In this document: positions 36,500-45,468 of the stretch, piece after piece
Numbering within the stretch: position 1 is the stretch's first letter
Layout of the letters: each line of letters opens with the position of its first letter
NCBI RefSeq assembly: GCF_000967495.1
Contig: NZ_JXXU01000022.1
Coordinates: 62,001 to 126,000 of the forward strand
Origin: Vibrio neptunius
Lineage (GTDB): Bacteria; Pseudomonadota; Gammaproteobacteria; Enterobacterales; Vibrionaceae
Length of the DNA stretch: 64,000 nucleotides
Direction of reading: 5' to 3'
Notes under the pieces: generated by a model
Seen by the model: the letters and a program-made list of their open reading frames with translations, nothing else
Told to the model about the DNA's origin: nothing
Databases searched by the model: none
Made by a program: the position numbers and the translations under genes

Positions 36500-37376
36500 A
36501 TGGTTCCTCTAACATCTCTGTTCTATGAAGTAAGCGTTCTACAAAAAACTCCAGATGTCCACTCGGTGTTTTGGGAATTGGCCAAGTTAGCGCTTTATTT
36601 GCTAACGACCCCAAAGCCAACGATGCAGGCGAACGAGGGAATGCATCCACGACAATCTTTTGTTTTTTAACAGCTTGTCGAACTTTATCATCCAATGGAA
36701 TACATGCTACGAGCTCAATGCTAACATTCAAGAATCGCTCTGTGACCAAGGTCAACTTTGCGAACAATTCTCTCCCTTCACGATAGCTTCTGACCATATT
36801 TGCAACAATTTTAAATCGTTGAACTTGATGTTCTTTACTCAAAAGTTTGATCAGGGCATATGCATCCGTGATGGATGTCGGCTCATCACAAACCACCACT
36901 ACCACATCCTGAGCCGCGCGTGAAAAGCTCACTACCATGTCTGAGATCCCGGCTGCAGTATCAATGAGTAGTACGTCCATCTCATCTTCCAAACTGCCAA
37001 AAGCACGAATTAAACCTACATGTTGTGCATGTGACAGCTCAGTCATAGACTGGGTGCCTGAGGTCGCTGGAATGATTCTGATCCCATACGGTCCTTCAAC
37101 AATAGCATCTTGTAGGTCACATTCACCTGCCAATACGTGTCCAAGGTTCTTTTTTGCCCGTATACCGAGCATTACATCAACATTGGCTAGGCCCAGGTCA
37201 GCATCAAGTACCATGACCTTTTTGCCCTGACGAGCCATACAAATCGCCAGACCCAAGGTTACATTTGTTTTACCCACGCCACCCTTACCACCAGTAACTG
37301 CGATTACTTTGGTTAGTGAAGGTTGTGTTAAGCGGCGTAGTCCGCTTGCTTGGTCTTGTATCATATTCTTAGTCAT
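36489..37376 (-). CDS. flhG: Flagellar number regulator FlhG (FleN)
   Basis: FlhG (295 residues) is a MinD-like ATPase that limits polar flagella to one. The N-terminus has the FlhF-activating DQASGLRRL motif (8-16), then the P-loop GGKGGVGKTNV (29-39) and VMVLDADLGLANVDVMLG. I chose ATG 37376 because it gives the usual length and lies 13 bases after the flhF stop; earlier in-frame starts lie inside flhF. It antagonises FlrA and counteracts FlhF. Confidence 0.95.
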   Translation of the reverse strand: MTKNMIQDQASGLRRLTQPSLTKVIAVTGGKGGVGKTNVTLGLAICMARQGKKVMVLDADLGLANVDVMLGIRAKKNLGHVLAGECDLQDAIVEGPYGIRIIPATSGTQSMTELSHAQHVGLIRAFGSLEDEMDVLLIDTAAGISDMVVSFSRAAQDVVVVVCDEPTSITDAYALIKLLSKEHQVQRFKIVANMVRSYREGRELFAKLTLVTERFLNVSIELVACIPLDDKVRQAVKKQKIVVDAFPRSPASLALGSLANKALTWPIPKTPSGHLEFFVERLLHRTEMLEEPFGE

Positions 37377-37389
37377 AATCGTACGCCGC

Positions 37390-38871
37390 CTAGAACCCTT
37401 CTGATTCACTATTCCAGTAGTGAGGTTCGTCATCTGTCGACTTCTCTAACAATTCATTTGCCTTGGCAACCATATACTTAGGCTGCGCTATCACTATGTC
37501 TTCCGGAACTCGTTGCCCGTTGGCAATGTAAGCAACGGGTAATGAGTTTTGTACAACGACACTGACAAACTCTCCAAGACTTAACGACTCATCTAATTTG
37601 GTAAGGATACAACCTGAGAGTGGGATCCTTTTAAAATGGTCTATCGTCTCCTGCAGTACTTTTCGCTGCGCGGTGGCTGGTAAAACGAGGTAGCTGTGAA
37701 TAATCTCCCCGCTTTCGTGCATTAGAGTATCCAGCTGCTCTGACAGACGTACGTCTCGTTGTCCCATACCTGCTGTATCTACTAGAATTAGGCGACGATT
37801 TCTCAATTGGTATATTACATCGGCTAACTCTTTGGAATCTTTAGCAACTTTTACAGCGCACCCCATAATACGTCCATAAATTGCTAACTGCTCATGGGCG
37901 CCGATACGATAGGTATCGGTTGTCACCAAAGCGACGTTATCTGAACCAAACTCCATCGCAGCCCGAGCGGCAAGCTTAGCAACAGTGGTCGTTTTGCCAA
38001 CACCCGTCGGTCCGAGTAACGCCACGACTCCGCCACGTTTTAGTATGTCTTGTTTAGAAATAGGGATCTGATCGGAAACCAAACCCAGTAATGCTTTCCA
38101 AGCTTTTGTCGGAGGGGTATCTTCAGGGATATAGCAAGCCAACTGATCCGCAAGTTCGGCCGAAACTCCCATTCGCTCAAGACGTTTAATCAACATAGCA
38201 CGCAGCGGCTCTCGTCGTTCAACTTCCTGCCACATTAACCCTGAGACTTGGTGTTCCAGCAAACGACGAATTGATGTCATTTCTTCACGCATATCTTCAA
38301 GATCTTCACTGCGCACATTTTGTTCTTCGGCACGATGACGCTCGTAACGAGTGGGGTCAAGGCGTGGAGCAGGACGCTCGGCACTTTTGTCTTCGGCAAT
38401 CAAACGAGCTAATGGGGAATCTTCTTTTAATTGAACACCATTGTTGCCATTACGAGCGGCAGATTGTCGTTTCAACAATGCAGACAATGAATCCACATTT
38501 TCCGCTTCTCTGCCGTCCGCCTCCTCAGCTCCATTACTATATTGCTTGAGCATATTGGCAAAACGCTTCGTCATAGAGCGACCAGAATCTGCCTTAGTCT
38601 GCAAACTCACGCGGTCTTCATCTAGTTGGCGTTGCTTTGGTGTAGACGCACTCTGCATTGTCGCTGCGGCTTGTGAATTATTGTAGCGAGGCTGGGAGTT
38701 ATAGTTAGCACTGGAACGCGCGGCAGCCGTCTCATTGTCTATCGCCGCAACAATTTCAACACCACCTGCGACTTTTTTATTAGACATGATCACAGCATCA
38801 TCGCCCAACTCTCCTTTCACTTGGAGTAGTGCGGTACGCATGTCTTTGGCAAAAAATCGTTTAATCTTCAA
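37390..38871 (-). CDS. flhF: Polar flagellar GTPase FlhF
   Basis: FlhF (493 residues), an SRP-type GTPase, marks the pole for flagellar assembly. It has the short conserved N-terminus MKIKRFFAKDMRTALLQVK, a long disordered B region (about 50-200), and the NG domain with P-loop LLGPTGVGKTTT (about 286-296), LVTTDTYRIGAHEQL and LVDTAGMGQRD. It is 30 bases after flhA. Confidence 0.96.
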   Translation of the reverse strand: MKIKRFFAKDMRTALLQVKGELGDDAVIMSNKKVAGGVEIVAAIDNETAAARSSANYNSQPRYNNSQAAATMQSASTPKQRQLDEDRVSLQTKADSGRSMTKRFANMLKQYSNGAEEADGREAENVDSLSALLKRQSAARNGNNGVQLKEDSPLARLIAEDKSAERPAPRLDPTRYERHRAEEQNVRSEDLEDMREEMTSIRRLLEHQVSGLMWQEVERREPLRAMLIKRLERMGVSAELADQLACYIPEDTPPTKAWKALLGLVSDQIPISKQDILKRGGVVALLGPTGVGKTTTVAKLAARAAMEFGSDNVALVTTDTYRIGAHEQLAIYGRIMGCAVKVAKDSKELADVIYQLRNRRLILVDTAGMGQRDVRLSEQLDTLMHESGEIIHSYLVLPATAQRKVLQETIDHFKRIPLSGCILTKLDESLSLGEFVSVVVQNSLPVAYIANGQRVPEDIVIAQPKYMVAKANELLEKSTDDEPHYWNSESEGF

Positions 38872-38901
38872 ATTAGATATCCGTCTATTAACGCATCAAT
38901 G

Positions 38902-40995
38902 CTAGTTACCAACAGCTTGAACAATACGTATTTGTTTCTCGTCTGGGATTTCCTGATAAGAAAGCACTCGCAGCGATGGAATTGTATTCTTCACGAACTT
39001 AGCCAATGTCGAACGCAATACCCCAGAGGTCAGAAGAACGGCTGGTTCCCCTTTCAACTCCTGCTCTTGTGTTGCCTGAGTTAAAGAAGATTGTAGTCGC
39101 TCTGCCAAGCCTGGTTCAATACCTGCAGATTCTCCCCCAGATGCTTGCATTGTTTGATGCAATATTTGTTCCAATTCGGGTATCAAGGTTATGACAGGCA
39201 GTTCTGGCTCTATTCCATTGATTTCCTGAACAATTAATCGTTTCAATGATATTCGAACGGCCGCGGTTAGGATGTCAGGTTCTTGACTCTTGCTCGAATA
39301 TTCAGCCAATGTTTGGACAATGGTGCGAATGTCTCGAATTGGTACTGCTTCGTTCAGTAGGTTCTGCAAGACCTTAACAACCACACCCAGCTGCAGCTGA
39401 TCTGGCACAAAGTTCTCCACCAATTTCGGCGCACTTCGACTAAGCATCTCCAACAAGTTTTGCACTTCTTCATGGCCAATCAGATTAGAAGCATTGTTCG
39501 TTAACAGTTGGCTTAAGTGAGTAGCGAGAACGGTAGATGAATCCACGACAGTGTAACCAAGCGCTTGCGCATGCTCTCGCTGTTCACCTTTTATCCACAC
39601 AGCCTCAAGGCCAAAAGCAGGATCAATGGTTGGCTCACCTTCCACCATCCCGTACACCTGTCCCGGGTTAATCGCTAGCTCCATATCGGGACGGATCTCT
39701 GCTTCCCCTACAGCCACGCCCATGAGCGTGATCCGATAGCTATTTGGCGTTAGTTCTAAGTTGTCTCGAATATGGACTGCAGGCACAAGAAAACCAAAAT
39801 CTTGCGACAATTTTTTACGCACACCTTTAACGCGTTCTAACAGTTCCCCACCCTGATCTTTGTCAACGAGAGGGATCAGACGATAACCGACTTCCAAACC
39901 AATAATGTCAACAGGTTGAACATCATCCCATGACAACTCTTTTGAAGTTGGTACTTCTTGCTCTGTTGTCGCTGGCAATTTCGCCTGTTCTGCCTCTTTT
40001 TTCTGCTTACGATAAATCCAGTACGCGCCACCACCAGCCAGTATTGCAAGCAGTAAGAATGCAAAATGTGGCATACCAGGAACAACGCCCATTACCCCCA
40101 ATATGCCAGCGGTGATCATCAACGCTTTGGGGTTGTCAAACATTTGAAAGACAACCTGCTGACCCATGTCCTCGTCAGTGTTCTGACGAGTCACCATGAT
40201 CGCAGCACCAATAGAAAGTAATAGCGATGGGATTTGCGCAACCAGACCGTCACCAATAGTCAGCAAGGTATAGATCTGAATCGCCTCCCCAAAAGCAAGA
40301 CCGTATTGAACCATACCAATCGATAAACCACCGATGATGTTGATGAAAAGAATCAAAATTCCGGCAATCGCATCACCTTTAACAAATTTTGACGCACCAT
40401 CCATCGAACCATAAAAATCCGCTTCTTTGGTGACTTCTTGACGACGAGTTCTTGCTTGTTCTTGGTCAATCAACCCCGCATTTAAATCAGCATCGATTGC
40501 CATCTGTTTACCGGGCAATGCATCCAAGGTAAATCGTGCACTCACCTCAGAAATTCGACCTGCACCTTTGGTTACAACCATGAAGTTGATGATCATCAGG
40601 ATGAGAAATACCACCAAACCAACAGCGTAATTACCACCGATCACAACGCTACCAAAAGCTTCAATCACGCTACCCGCAGCACCTGTGCCTTCATGGCCAT
40701 ACAGGAGTACAACTCGGGTCGATGCCACGTTTAGCGCCAGTCGTAACAAAGTAGCAATAAGGAGTACCGTCGGAAAAGCTGCAAAATCCAAAGGCCTGCG
40801 TGTGTATACCGTGACAAGAAGCACGACCATCGCCAATGCGATATTGAAAGTGAAAAATAAGTCGAGCAGAAAAGGGGGTATTGGCAATACCACCATCGCC
40901 AGCGTCGCCAGTACCATGATAGGCGCCCCTATCGCTGGCATCGCTCTTTGAGGAATGGCAGGTAACTTATCCGCGAACGGCAATGTAAATTTCAT
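38902..40995 (-). CDS. flhA: Flagellar type III export gate protein FlhA
   Basis: FlhA (697 residues) is the export-gate protein of the flagellar secretion apparatus. Its N-terminal half has about eight membrane spans and the conserved FHIPEP-type segment RISEVSARFTLDALPGKQMAIDADLNAGLI; the C-terminal half is the cytoplasmic substrate/chaperone-docking domain. It is the first gene of the operon running to DUF2802. A sigma-54-type promoter lies about 50 bases upstream. The ATG has a poor Shine-Dalgarno region. Confidence 0.97.
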   Translation of the reverse strand: MKFTLPFADKLPAIPQRAMPAIGAPIMVLATLAMVVLPIPPFLLDLFFTFNIALAMVVLLVTVYTRRPLDFAAFPTVLLIATLLRLALNVASTRVVLLYGHEGTGAAGSVIEAFGSVVIGGNYAVGLVVFLILMIINFMVVTKGAGRISEVSARFTLDALPGKQMAIDADLNAGLIDQEQARTRRQEVTKEADFYGSMDGASKFVKGDAIAGILILFINIIGGLSIGMVQYGLAFGEAIQIYTLLTIGDGLVAQIPSLLLSIGAAIMVTRQNTDEDMGQQVVFQMFDNPKALMITAGILGVMGVVPGMPHFAFLLLAILAGGGAYWIYRKQKKEAEQAKLPATTEQEVPTSKELSWDDVQPVDIIGLEVGYRLIPLVDKDQGGELLERVKGVRKKLSQDFGFLVPAVHIRDNLELTPNSYRITLMGVAVGEAEIRPDMELAINPGQVYGMVEGEPTIDPAFGLEAVWIKGEQREHAQALGYTVVDSSTVLATHLSQLLTNNASNLIGHEEVQNLLEMLSRSAPKLVENFVPDQLQLGVVVKVLQNLLNEAVPIRDIRTIVQTLAEYSSKSQEPDILTAAVRISLKRLIVQEINGIEPELPVITLIPELEQILHQTMQASGGESAGIEPGLAERLQSSLTQATQEQELKGEPAVLLTSGVLRSTLAKFVKNTIPSLRVLSYQEIPDEKQIRIVQAVGN

Positions 40996-41042
40996 AAAAA
41001 GAAATCTATAACTTAACCAAAATTGAAGGACTTGTGTTTATA

Positions 41043-41058
41043 TGCAAATTCCAGTCCA
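41043..41058 (-). promoter_or_regulatory. Sigma-54 (RpoN) promoter of the flhA operon
   Basis: The minus strand reads TGGACTGGAATTTGCA, with GG and GC elements separated by exactly 10 bases as required for -24/-12 promoters. In Vibrio cholerae this operon is class II, dependent on RpoN and FlrA. The predicted start would be about 35 bases before the flhA ATG. Confidence 0.75.
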
Positions 41059-41151
41059 AAAATCCTGTCAATTTTATGGCTAACGACACAAGTTCGGAGA
41101 GAGCGCAAACAGGTTGATTGCGCTTACCTCGTAAAACAGCTGACGTACTGG

Positions 41152-41616
41152 CTAGGGTTGGATATTGAAAATCAATTTACCACGTCGTTTTGCTAAGTCA
41201 TATTCAATACACGCGATACCTGACGTAGGAAACATCGGAGGTGCCATATCCGGCACAAACTCAGCGGTTAGGTAACCAACCAACGGCAAATGGGAGACCA
41301 ACAAAATAGAATCCAGTCCTTGCACCTCAGCGATAGCAGCAACGTAATCAGCGACGTGGCTGGATTCACCATAAGGCGTTATGTCTTCGCATGTTTGAAT
41401 CTGTTTGGCGCTAAAGCTGCGCGAGACTTCTTGCCAAGTTTGTTGTGCACGTAAATACGGGCTAACAAGCACCATATCAAATTGAACGTAACCTTGCTCT
41501 ACACATGTCCTAGCCACTGCTGTAGAAGCGCTACGTCCTTTCTCTGTCAGCGCTCGTTCTGCATCAGAGGCTGCATAATGCTCAGCTTCTCCATGACGCA
41601 TGATGAATATTTTCAT
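41152..41616 (-). CDS. sixA: Phosphohistidine phosphatase SixA
   Basis: This 154-residue protein has the RHG motif at the N-terminus (MKIFIMRHGEAE), followed by LVSPYLRAQQTW and the second His in ILLVSHLPLVG. SixA removes phosphate from histidine of phosphotransfer proteins such as ArcB or PTS-Ntr components. It stands alone between flhA and the divergent M16 protease gene. Confidence 0.93.
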   Translation of the reverse strand: MKIFIMRHGEAEHYAASDAERALTEKGRSASTAVARTCVEQGYVQFDMVLVSPYLRAQQTWQEVSRSFSAKQIQTCEDITPYGESSHVADYVAAIAEVQGLDSILLVSHLPLVGYLTAEFVPDMAPPMFPTSGIACIEYDLAKRRGKLIFNIQP

Positions 41617-41856
41617 GGCTTCTTCCTAACTCTGCGACTTTCTAGTCATTACGATTGTTATTGTTATATACGAGGACTTTTAGAGCCCGTTTAAAAAATA
41701 ATTATATCAAGTGCCTTGCTAAAGACTTCGACTTTCTTAACAATCTTGATGTACGAACCAATAATTTGCGTAGCTTCTATTTGTTACACAGATTGTTGGC
41801 ACTCATCGACATCACGTACATACTAATATCTAAGCACCTTTAGCGGAGAATCTCTT

Positions 41857-44631
41857 GTGCATATAAGCCCCAATGATACCAGCCAATATCGCTACTTCAC
41901 GTTGGAAAACGGGCTTAGAGTGTTGGCTATCCACGATAGCAATGCACAGAAATCAGCGGCGGCCTTAGCTGTTAATGTCGGTCATTTTGACGATCCTATT
42001 GAGCGGCAGGGACTCGCGCATTATTTGGAACACATGCTGTTTCTAGGAACCGAAAAGTACCCTAAAGTAGGTGAGTTTCAAAGCTACATTAACCAGCATG
42101 GTGGCAGCAATAACGCATGGACCGGAACAGAGCACACTTGCTTCTTTTTTGACATCGCACCCTCTGCATTTGATGACAGCCTTGAGAGATTCAGTCAATT
42201 TTTTACCGCTCCACTTTTTAACCATGAAGCTCTAGATAAGGAACGCCAAGCGGTCGAATCTGAATATAAGCTCAAACTTAAAGATGACTCTAGAAGGCTG
42301 TATCAGGTCCATAAAGAGCTGGTTAATCCGGCCCATCCTTTTGCTAAATTCTCTGTAGGAAATTTAGAAACTCTCGCGGACCGCGATGGTCAGTCAATTC
42401 GAGATGACATCGTTAAATTTTATGAGCAGCACTATTCTGCTGACTTAATGACACTAACCGCAATGGGTCCCCAGCCGCTAGATGAGATCGAGAGCTGGAT
42501 CATCGAAAAGTTTTCCGCAATTACTACACACAATTTGGCGGGTAAGACGATTGATGTCCCGTATGTCGATGAGCATTCCACCCGTATTTTGGTTAATGTT
42601 GAACCTGTAAAAGAAATTAGAAAACTGATTTTGACTTTCCCCATGCCTTGTATGGACCAATATTACCGTCAAAAACCACTGTCATACTTTGCTCATCTTC
42701 TGGGGTATGAGGGAGACGGCAGTCTAATGCTTGCCTTAAAGGACGCCGGATGGATAACTTCCCTTTCTGCCGGAGGCGGAACAAGCGGAAGTAACTATCG
42801 AGAGTTTACTGTTAGCTGTGCGCTAACGTCTAATGGCGTCGATCACGTAGACGAGATAGTTCAAGCCATATTTAGCTACATCTCTCTCCTGAGCCATGAG
42901 GGCTTTGATGAGTGGCGCTATCTTGAAAAGCAGGCAGTATTGGAATCTGCTTTCCGCTTTCAAGAACCTACCAGGCCACTCGACCTAGTGAGTCATTTAG
43001 TGGTCAACATGCAGCATTATTCGCCAGACGATACGATCTACGGCGACTTTATGATGAATGAGTACGACGAACCTCTGCTCAAAGACCTACTCCAATATTT
43101 AACGCCAGAGAACCTTCGTATTACTCTACTCGCGCAGGGCTTCAAGTATGACAAGCAAGCTCAATGGTACGCTTCCCCCTACTCTGTCACTCCATTTAAC
43201 TCAGAGAAGCTAGCTTACTACAAAGCCACAAGCGAATTGAGCTTTTGCCTTCCACCAAAGAACCCATTTATTTGTTATGACTTAGATCCGCAACCCATCG
43301 ATTCTCAGTCTGACATCCCTGAAGTCATTGAAGATCTTCCAGGCTTCAAATTGTGGCACCTACAAGACCATGAATTCCGCGTGCCTAAAGGAGTCATCTA
43401 TGTGGCGATTGATAGCCCGCATGCGGTCGCTAATCCGAAAAACATTGTCAAAACACGCTTATGTGTAGAAATGTTCCTCGATTCGCTGGCTAAAGAGACC
43501 TATCAGGCGGAAATTGCCGGTATGGGCTACAACATGTATGCCCATCAAGGTGGCGTAACGTTAACACTGTCAGGTTTTAGCAAGAAACAGCCTGAGTTGA
43601 TGAAAATGATCCTCAATCGCTTTGCTAAGAGGGAATTCAGTGCCAAACGCTTTGAGACCATCAAAACTCAGCTAATCAGGAACTGGCGTAACGCTGCACA
43701 AGACAAGCCTATTTCGCAACTTTTCAACGCAATGACCGGGCTATTGCAACCCAATAACCCACCTTACGTGGAATTGCTGGAGGCGCTTGAAAACATTCAT
43801 GTCGAAGAGTTAGCGGACTTCGTTCAGGACATTTTGGCTGAATTGCATGTCGAGATGTTTGTTTATGGAGATTGGAACCGCACCGACGCCATTCAGTTAG
43901 GGGCAACCCTTAAAGATGCACTCCGAGTGCACAATCAACAATATGAAGAAGCGCTTCGCCCTCTAATTATGCTTGGCGAAAATGGTTCTTTCCAACGTTC
44001 GGTGGAGTGCAACCAAGACGATTCTGCAATTGTGGTTTATTACCAATGTGATGACATAGAACCCCGACATATTGCACTCTATTCACTCGCCAACCACCTG
44101 ATGTCTGCCACTTTCTTTCATGAAATAAGAACCAAACAACAACTGGGTTATATGGTAGGAACAGGGAACTTACCACTCAATCGTCATCCGGGTATTGTGC
44201 TCTATGTCCAGTCTCCCAATGCCGCCCCTATCGATTTGATTAGCTCGATTGATGAGTTTCTCAATGCGTTCTACATGGTGCTTCTTGAGCTCAACGAGTA
44301 CCAATGGCACAGCAGTAAGAAAGGACTATGGAATCAGATAGCCACGCCAGATACAACGTTAAGGAGTCGAGCTCAACGCCTATGGGTTGCCATCGGCAAT
44401 AAAGATCACCAATTCAATCAGAAAGAGATGGTATTAGAGGAACTCAAAACCTTAACACGCGCTGATATGATTCGCTTTGTGGTCAACGAGCTTAAGCCAA
44501 GAACGGCGAACCGCCTGATTATGCACACTCAAGGAAACGCGCATCATGAGTCCGCTCCGCTCCAATTAGGTTTGGAAATTGGCTCAATTGAAGAATTTCA
44601 ATTGAGACCAAAGGACATCGATTTAGGCTGA
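41857..44631 (+). CDS. M16 (insulinase/pitrilysin) family zinc metallopeptidase
   Basis: This 924-residue protein begins at GTG 41857 with GGAG eight bases upstream. The inverted zinc motif HYLEH is at residues 55-59, with the distal Glu in ERQAVESEYKLKLKDD. The family's downstream R/Y-type substrate region (RTKQQLGYMV) is present. It resembles E. coli PtrA but lacks an obvious signal peptide, suggesting a cytoplasmic oligopeptidase. The four-domain M16A architecture fits the length. Confidence 0.92.
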   Translation: MHISPNDTSQYRYFTLENGLRVLAIHDSNAQKSAAALAVNVGHFDDPIERQGLAHYLEHMLFLGTEKYPKVGEFQSYINQHGGSNNAWTGTEHTCFFFDIAPSAFDDSLERFSQFFTAPLFNHEALDKERQAVESEYKLKLKDDSRRLYQVHKELVNPAHPFAKFSVGNLETLADRDGQSIRDDIVKFYEQHYSADLMTLTAMGPQPLDEIESWIIEKFSAITTHNLAGKTIDVPYVDEHSTRILVNVEPVKEIRKLILTFPMPCMDQYYRQKPLSYFAHLLGYEGDGSLMLALKDAGWITSLSAGGGTSGSNYREFTVSCALTSNGVDHVDEIVQAIFSYISLLSHEGFDEWRYLEKQAVLESAFRFQEPTRPLDLVSHLVVNMQHYSPDDTIYGDFMMNEYDEPLLKDLLQYLTPENLRITLLAQGFKYDKQAQWYASPYSVTPFNSEKLAYYKATSELSFCLPPKNPFICYDLDPQPIDSQSDIPEVIEDLPGFKLWHLQDHEFRVPKGVIYVAIDSPHAVANPKNIVKTRLCVEMFLDSLAKETYQAEIAGMGYNMYAHQGGVTLTLSGFSKKQPELMKMILNRFAKREFSAKRFETIKTQLIRNWRNAAQDKPISQLFNAMTGLLQPNNPPYVELLEALENIHVEELADFVQDILAELHVEMFVYGDWNRTDAIQLGATLKDALRVHNQQYEEALRPLIMLGENGSFQRSVECNQDDSAIVVYYQCDDIEPRHIALYSLANHLMSATFFHEIRTKQQLGYMVGTGNLPLNRHPGIVLYVQSPNAAPIDLISSIDEFLNAFYMVLLELNEYQWHSSKKGLWNQIATPDTTLRSRAQRLWVAIGNKDHQFNQKEMVLEELKTLTRADMIRFVVNELKPRTANRLIMHTQGNAHHESAPLQLGLEIGSIEEFQLRPKDIDLG

Positions 44632-45228
44632 TGGCTCCGACTCGACAATCTTTTTCAATGAATGTGGGTGAAGCTTGATACAAACGCCATCGTGCTTAAA
44701 TGCCACTGTTGGATTGTTGAGACGCTCGCCCTCTCCCTTCGGACTTGATAATTTTACCTTAATTCCCTGCTCTCCCAGCTGATTCCAGTGCTTGGCAAGT
44801 TCTGGCTGTTGTTGCTTGATGCCCTGCAAAAATTCCTCTGCTGTTTCAGCTTGCGAAGGAACAACAAACTCGACATGCTCCCATGACTGCTGCGGATAGC
44901 TTTTCCCCTCGGCTGGATAAGGCAATTCTAAGCACTCTATGGACCAATTCAATGCCTTCAATGGCTCAGTGAACTCAATCACAATGATCGGACGACCATT
45001 TATCACCGCATTTGATATTTCACAGCCTTCTTTTAACCATTCTTGATGAGCCAGTTTTGCCAATTCCAAGTCATTGATACGTAATGCAATATGATCCGCC
45101 TGAAAAGGACGTAAATTAATATGCAGTTTCTCGCTTAAACCTTGAATTTTATGCATAAAATCTTCAATCTTGCCTTTCATTTGTGAAGGCATCAATTCAG
45201 CATCCAGTAGTCTTTGAGACATTTTCAT
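44623..45228 (-). CDS. yecM: YecM family protein (VOC fold)
   Basis: This 201-residue protein resembles E. coli YecM (HALRINDLELAKLAHQEW, INGRPIIVIEFTEPL, WEHVEFVVPS), which has a vicinal-oxygen-chelate-like fold with unknown activity. As in E. coli it is next to argS, here divergently. ATG 45222 is an alternative start two codons in. It overlaps the M16 gene end by 9 bases. Confidence 0.85.
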   Translation of the reverse strand: MKMSQRLLDAELMPSQMKGKIEDFMHKIQGLSEKLHINLRPFQADHIALRINDLELAKLAHQEWLKEGCEISNAVINGRPIIVIEFTEPLKALNWSIECLELPYPAEGKSYPQQSWEHVEFVVPSQAETAEEFLQGIKQQQPELAKHWNQLGEQGIKVKLSSPKGEGERLNNPTVAFKHDGVCIKLHPHSLKKIVESEPSA

Positions 45229-45360
45229 CTATCCAAAACGTTGATTTTTCCGCAATACTAGCAAGAACCTAAGGAAAAGTAGAAAATTTCCCAGAACACT
45301 CCCTATAAGAAAAGTAATAAAGTTGGTATTATGTGCGCCAAATTATGAACTCTATATAGA

Positions 45361-45456
45361 GATATGCATTCACTCCACCAGAGTGGATATTATTCAGTAA
45401 TAGCGTCTGACGAAGCTGAATAACTCAATGCATATCCAACCAATTCCCAAGAATTG
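45361..45456 (+). ncRNA. Structured 5' leader of argS (predicted three-way junction)
   Basis: A 10-bp outer stem (GATATGCATT 45361-45370 with AATGCATATC 45427-45436) encloses two hairpins: CACTC/GAGTG (45371-45385) with loop CACCA, and TTATTCAG/CTGAATAA (45390-45423). A fourth hairpin, CAATTC/GAATTG (45441-45456) with loop CCAA, abuts the argS Shine-Dalgarno. A further palindrome CTCTATATAGAG (45350-45361) touches its 5' edge. This order of stems looks like a regulatory leader, but no ligand or protein is known to me. Confidence 0.6.
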
Positions 45457-45468
45457 AAGGAAGCGCGT

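Noticed and set aside
41102..41124. Hairpin AGCGCAA/TTGCGCT downstream of sixA as a terminator
   Set aside because: The stem lies in the upstream region of sixA on its minus-strand reading and has no T-run.
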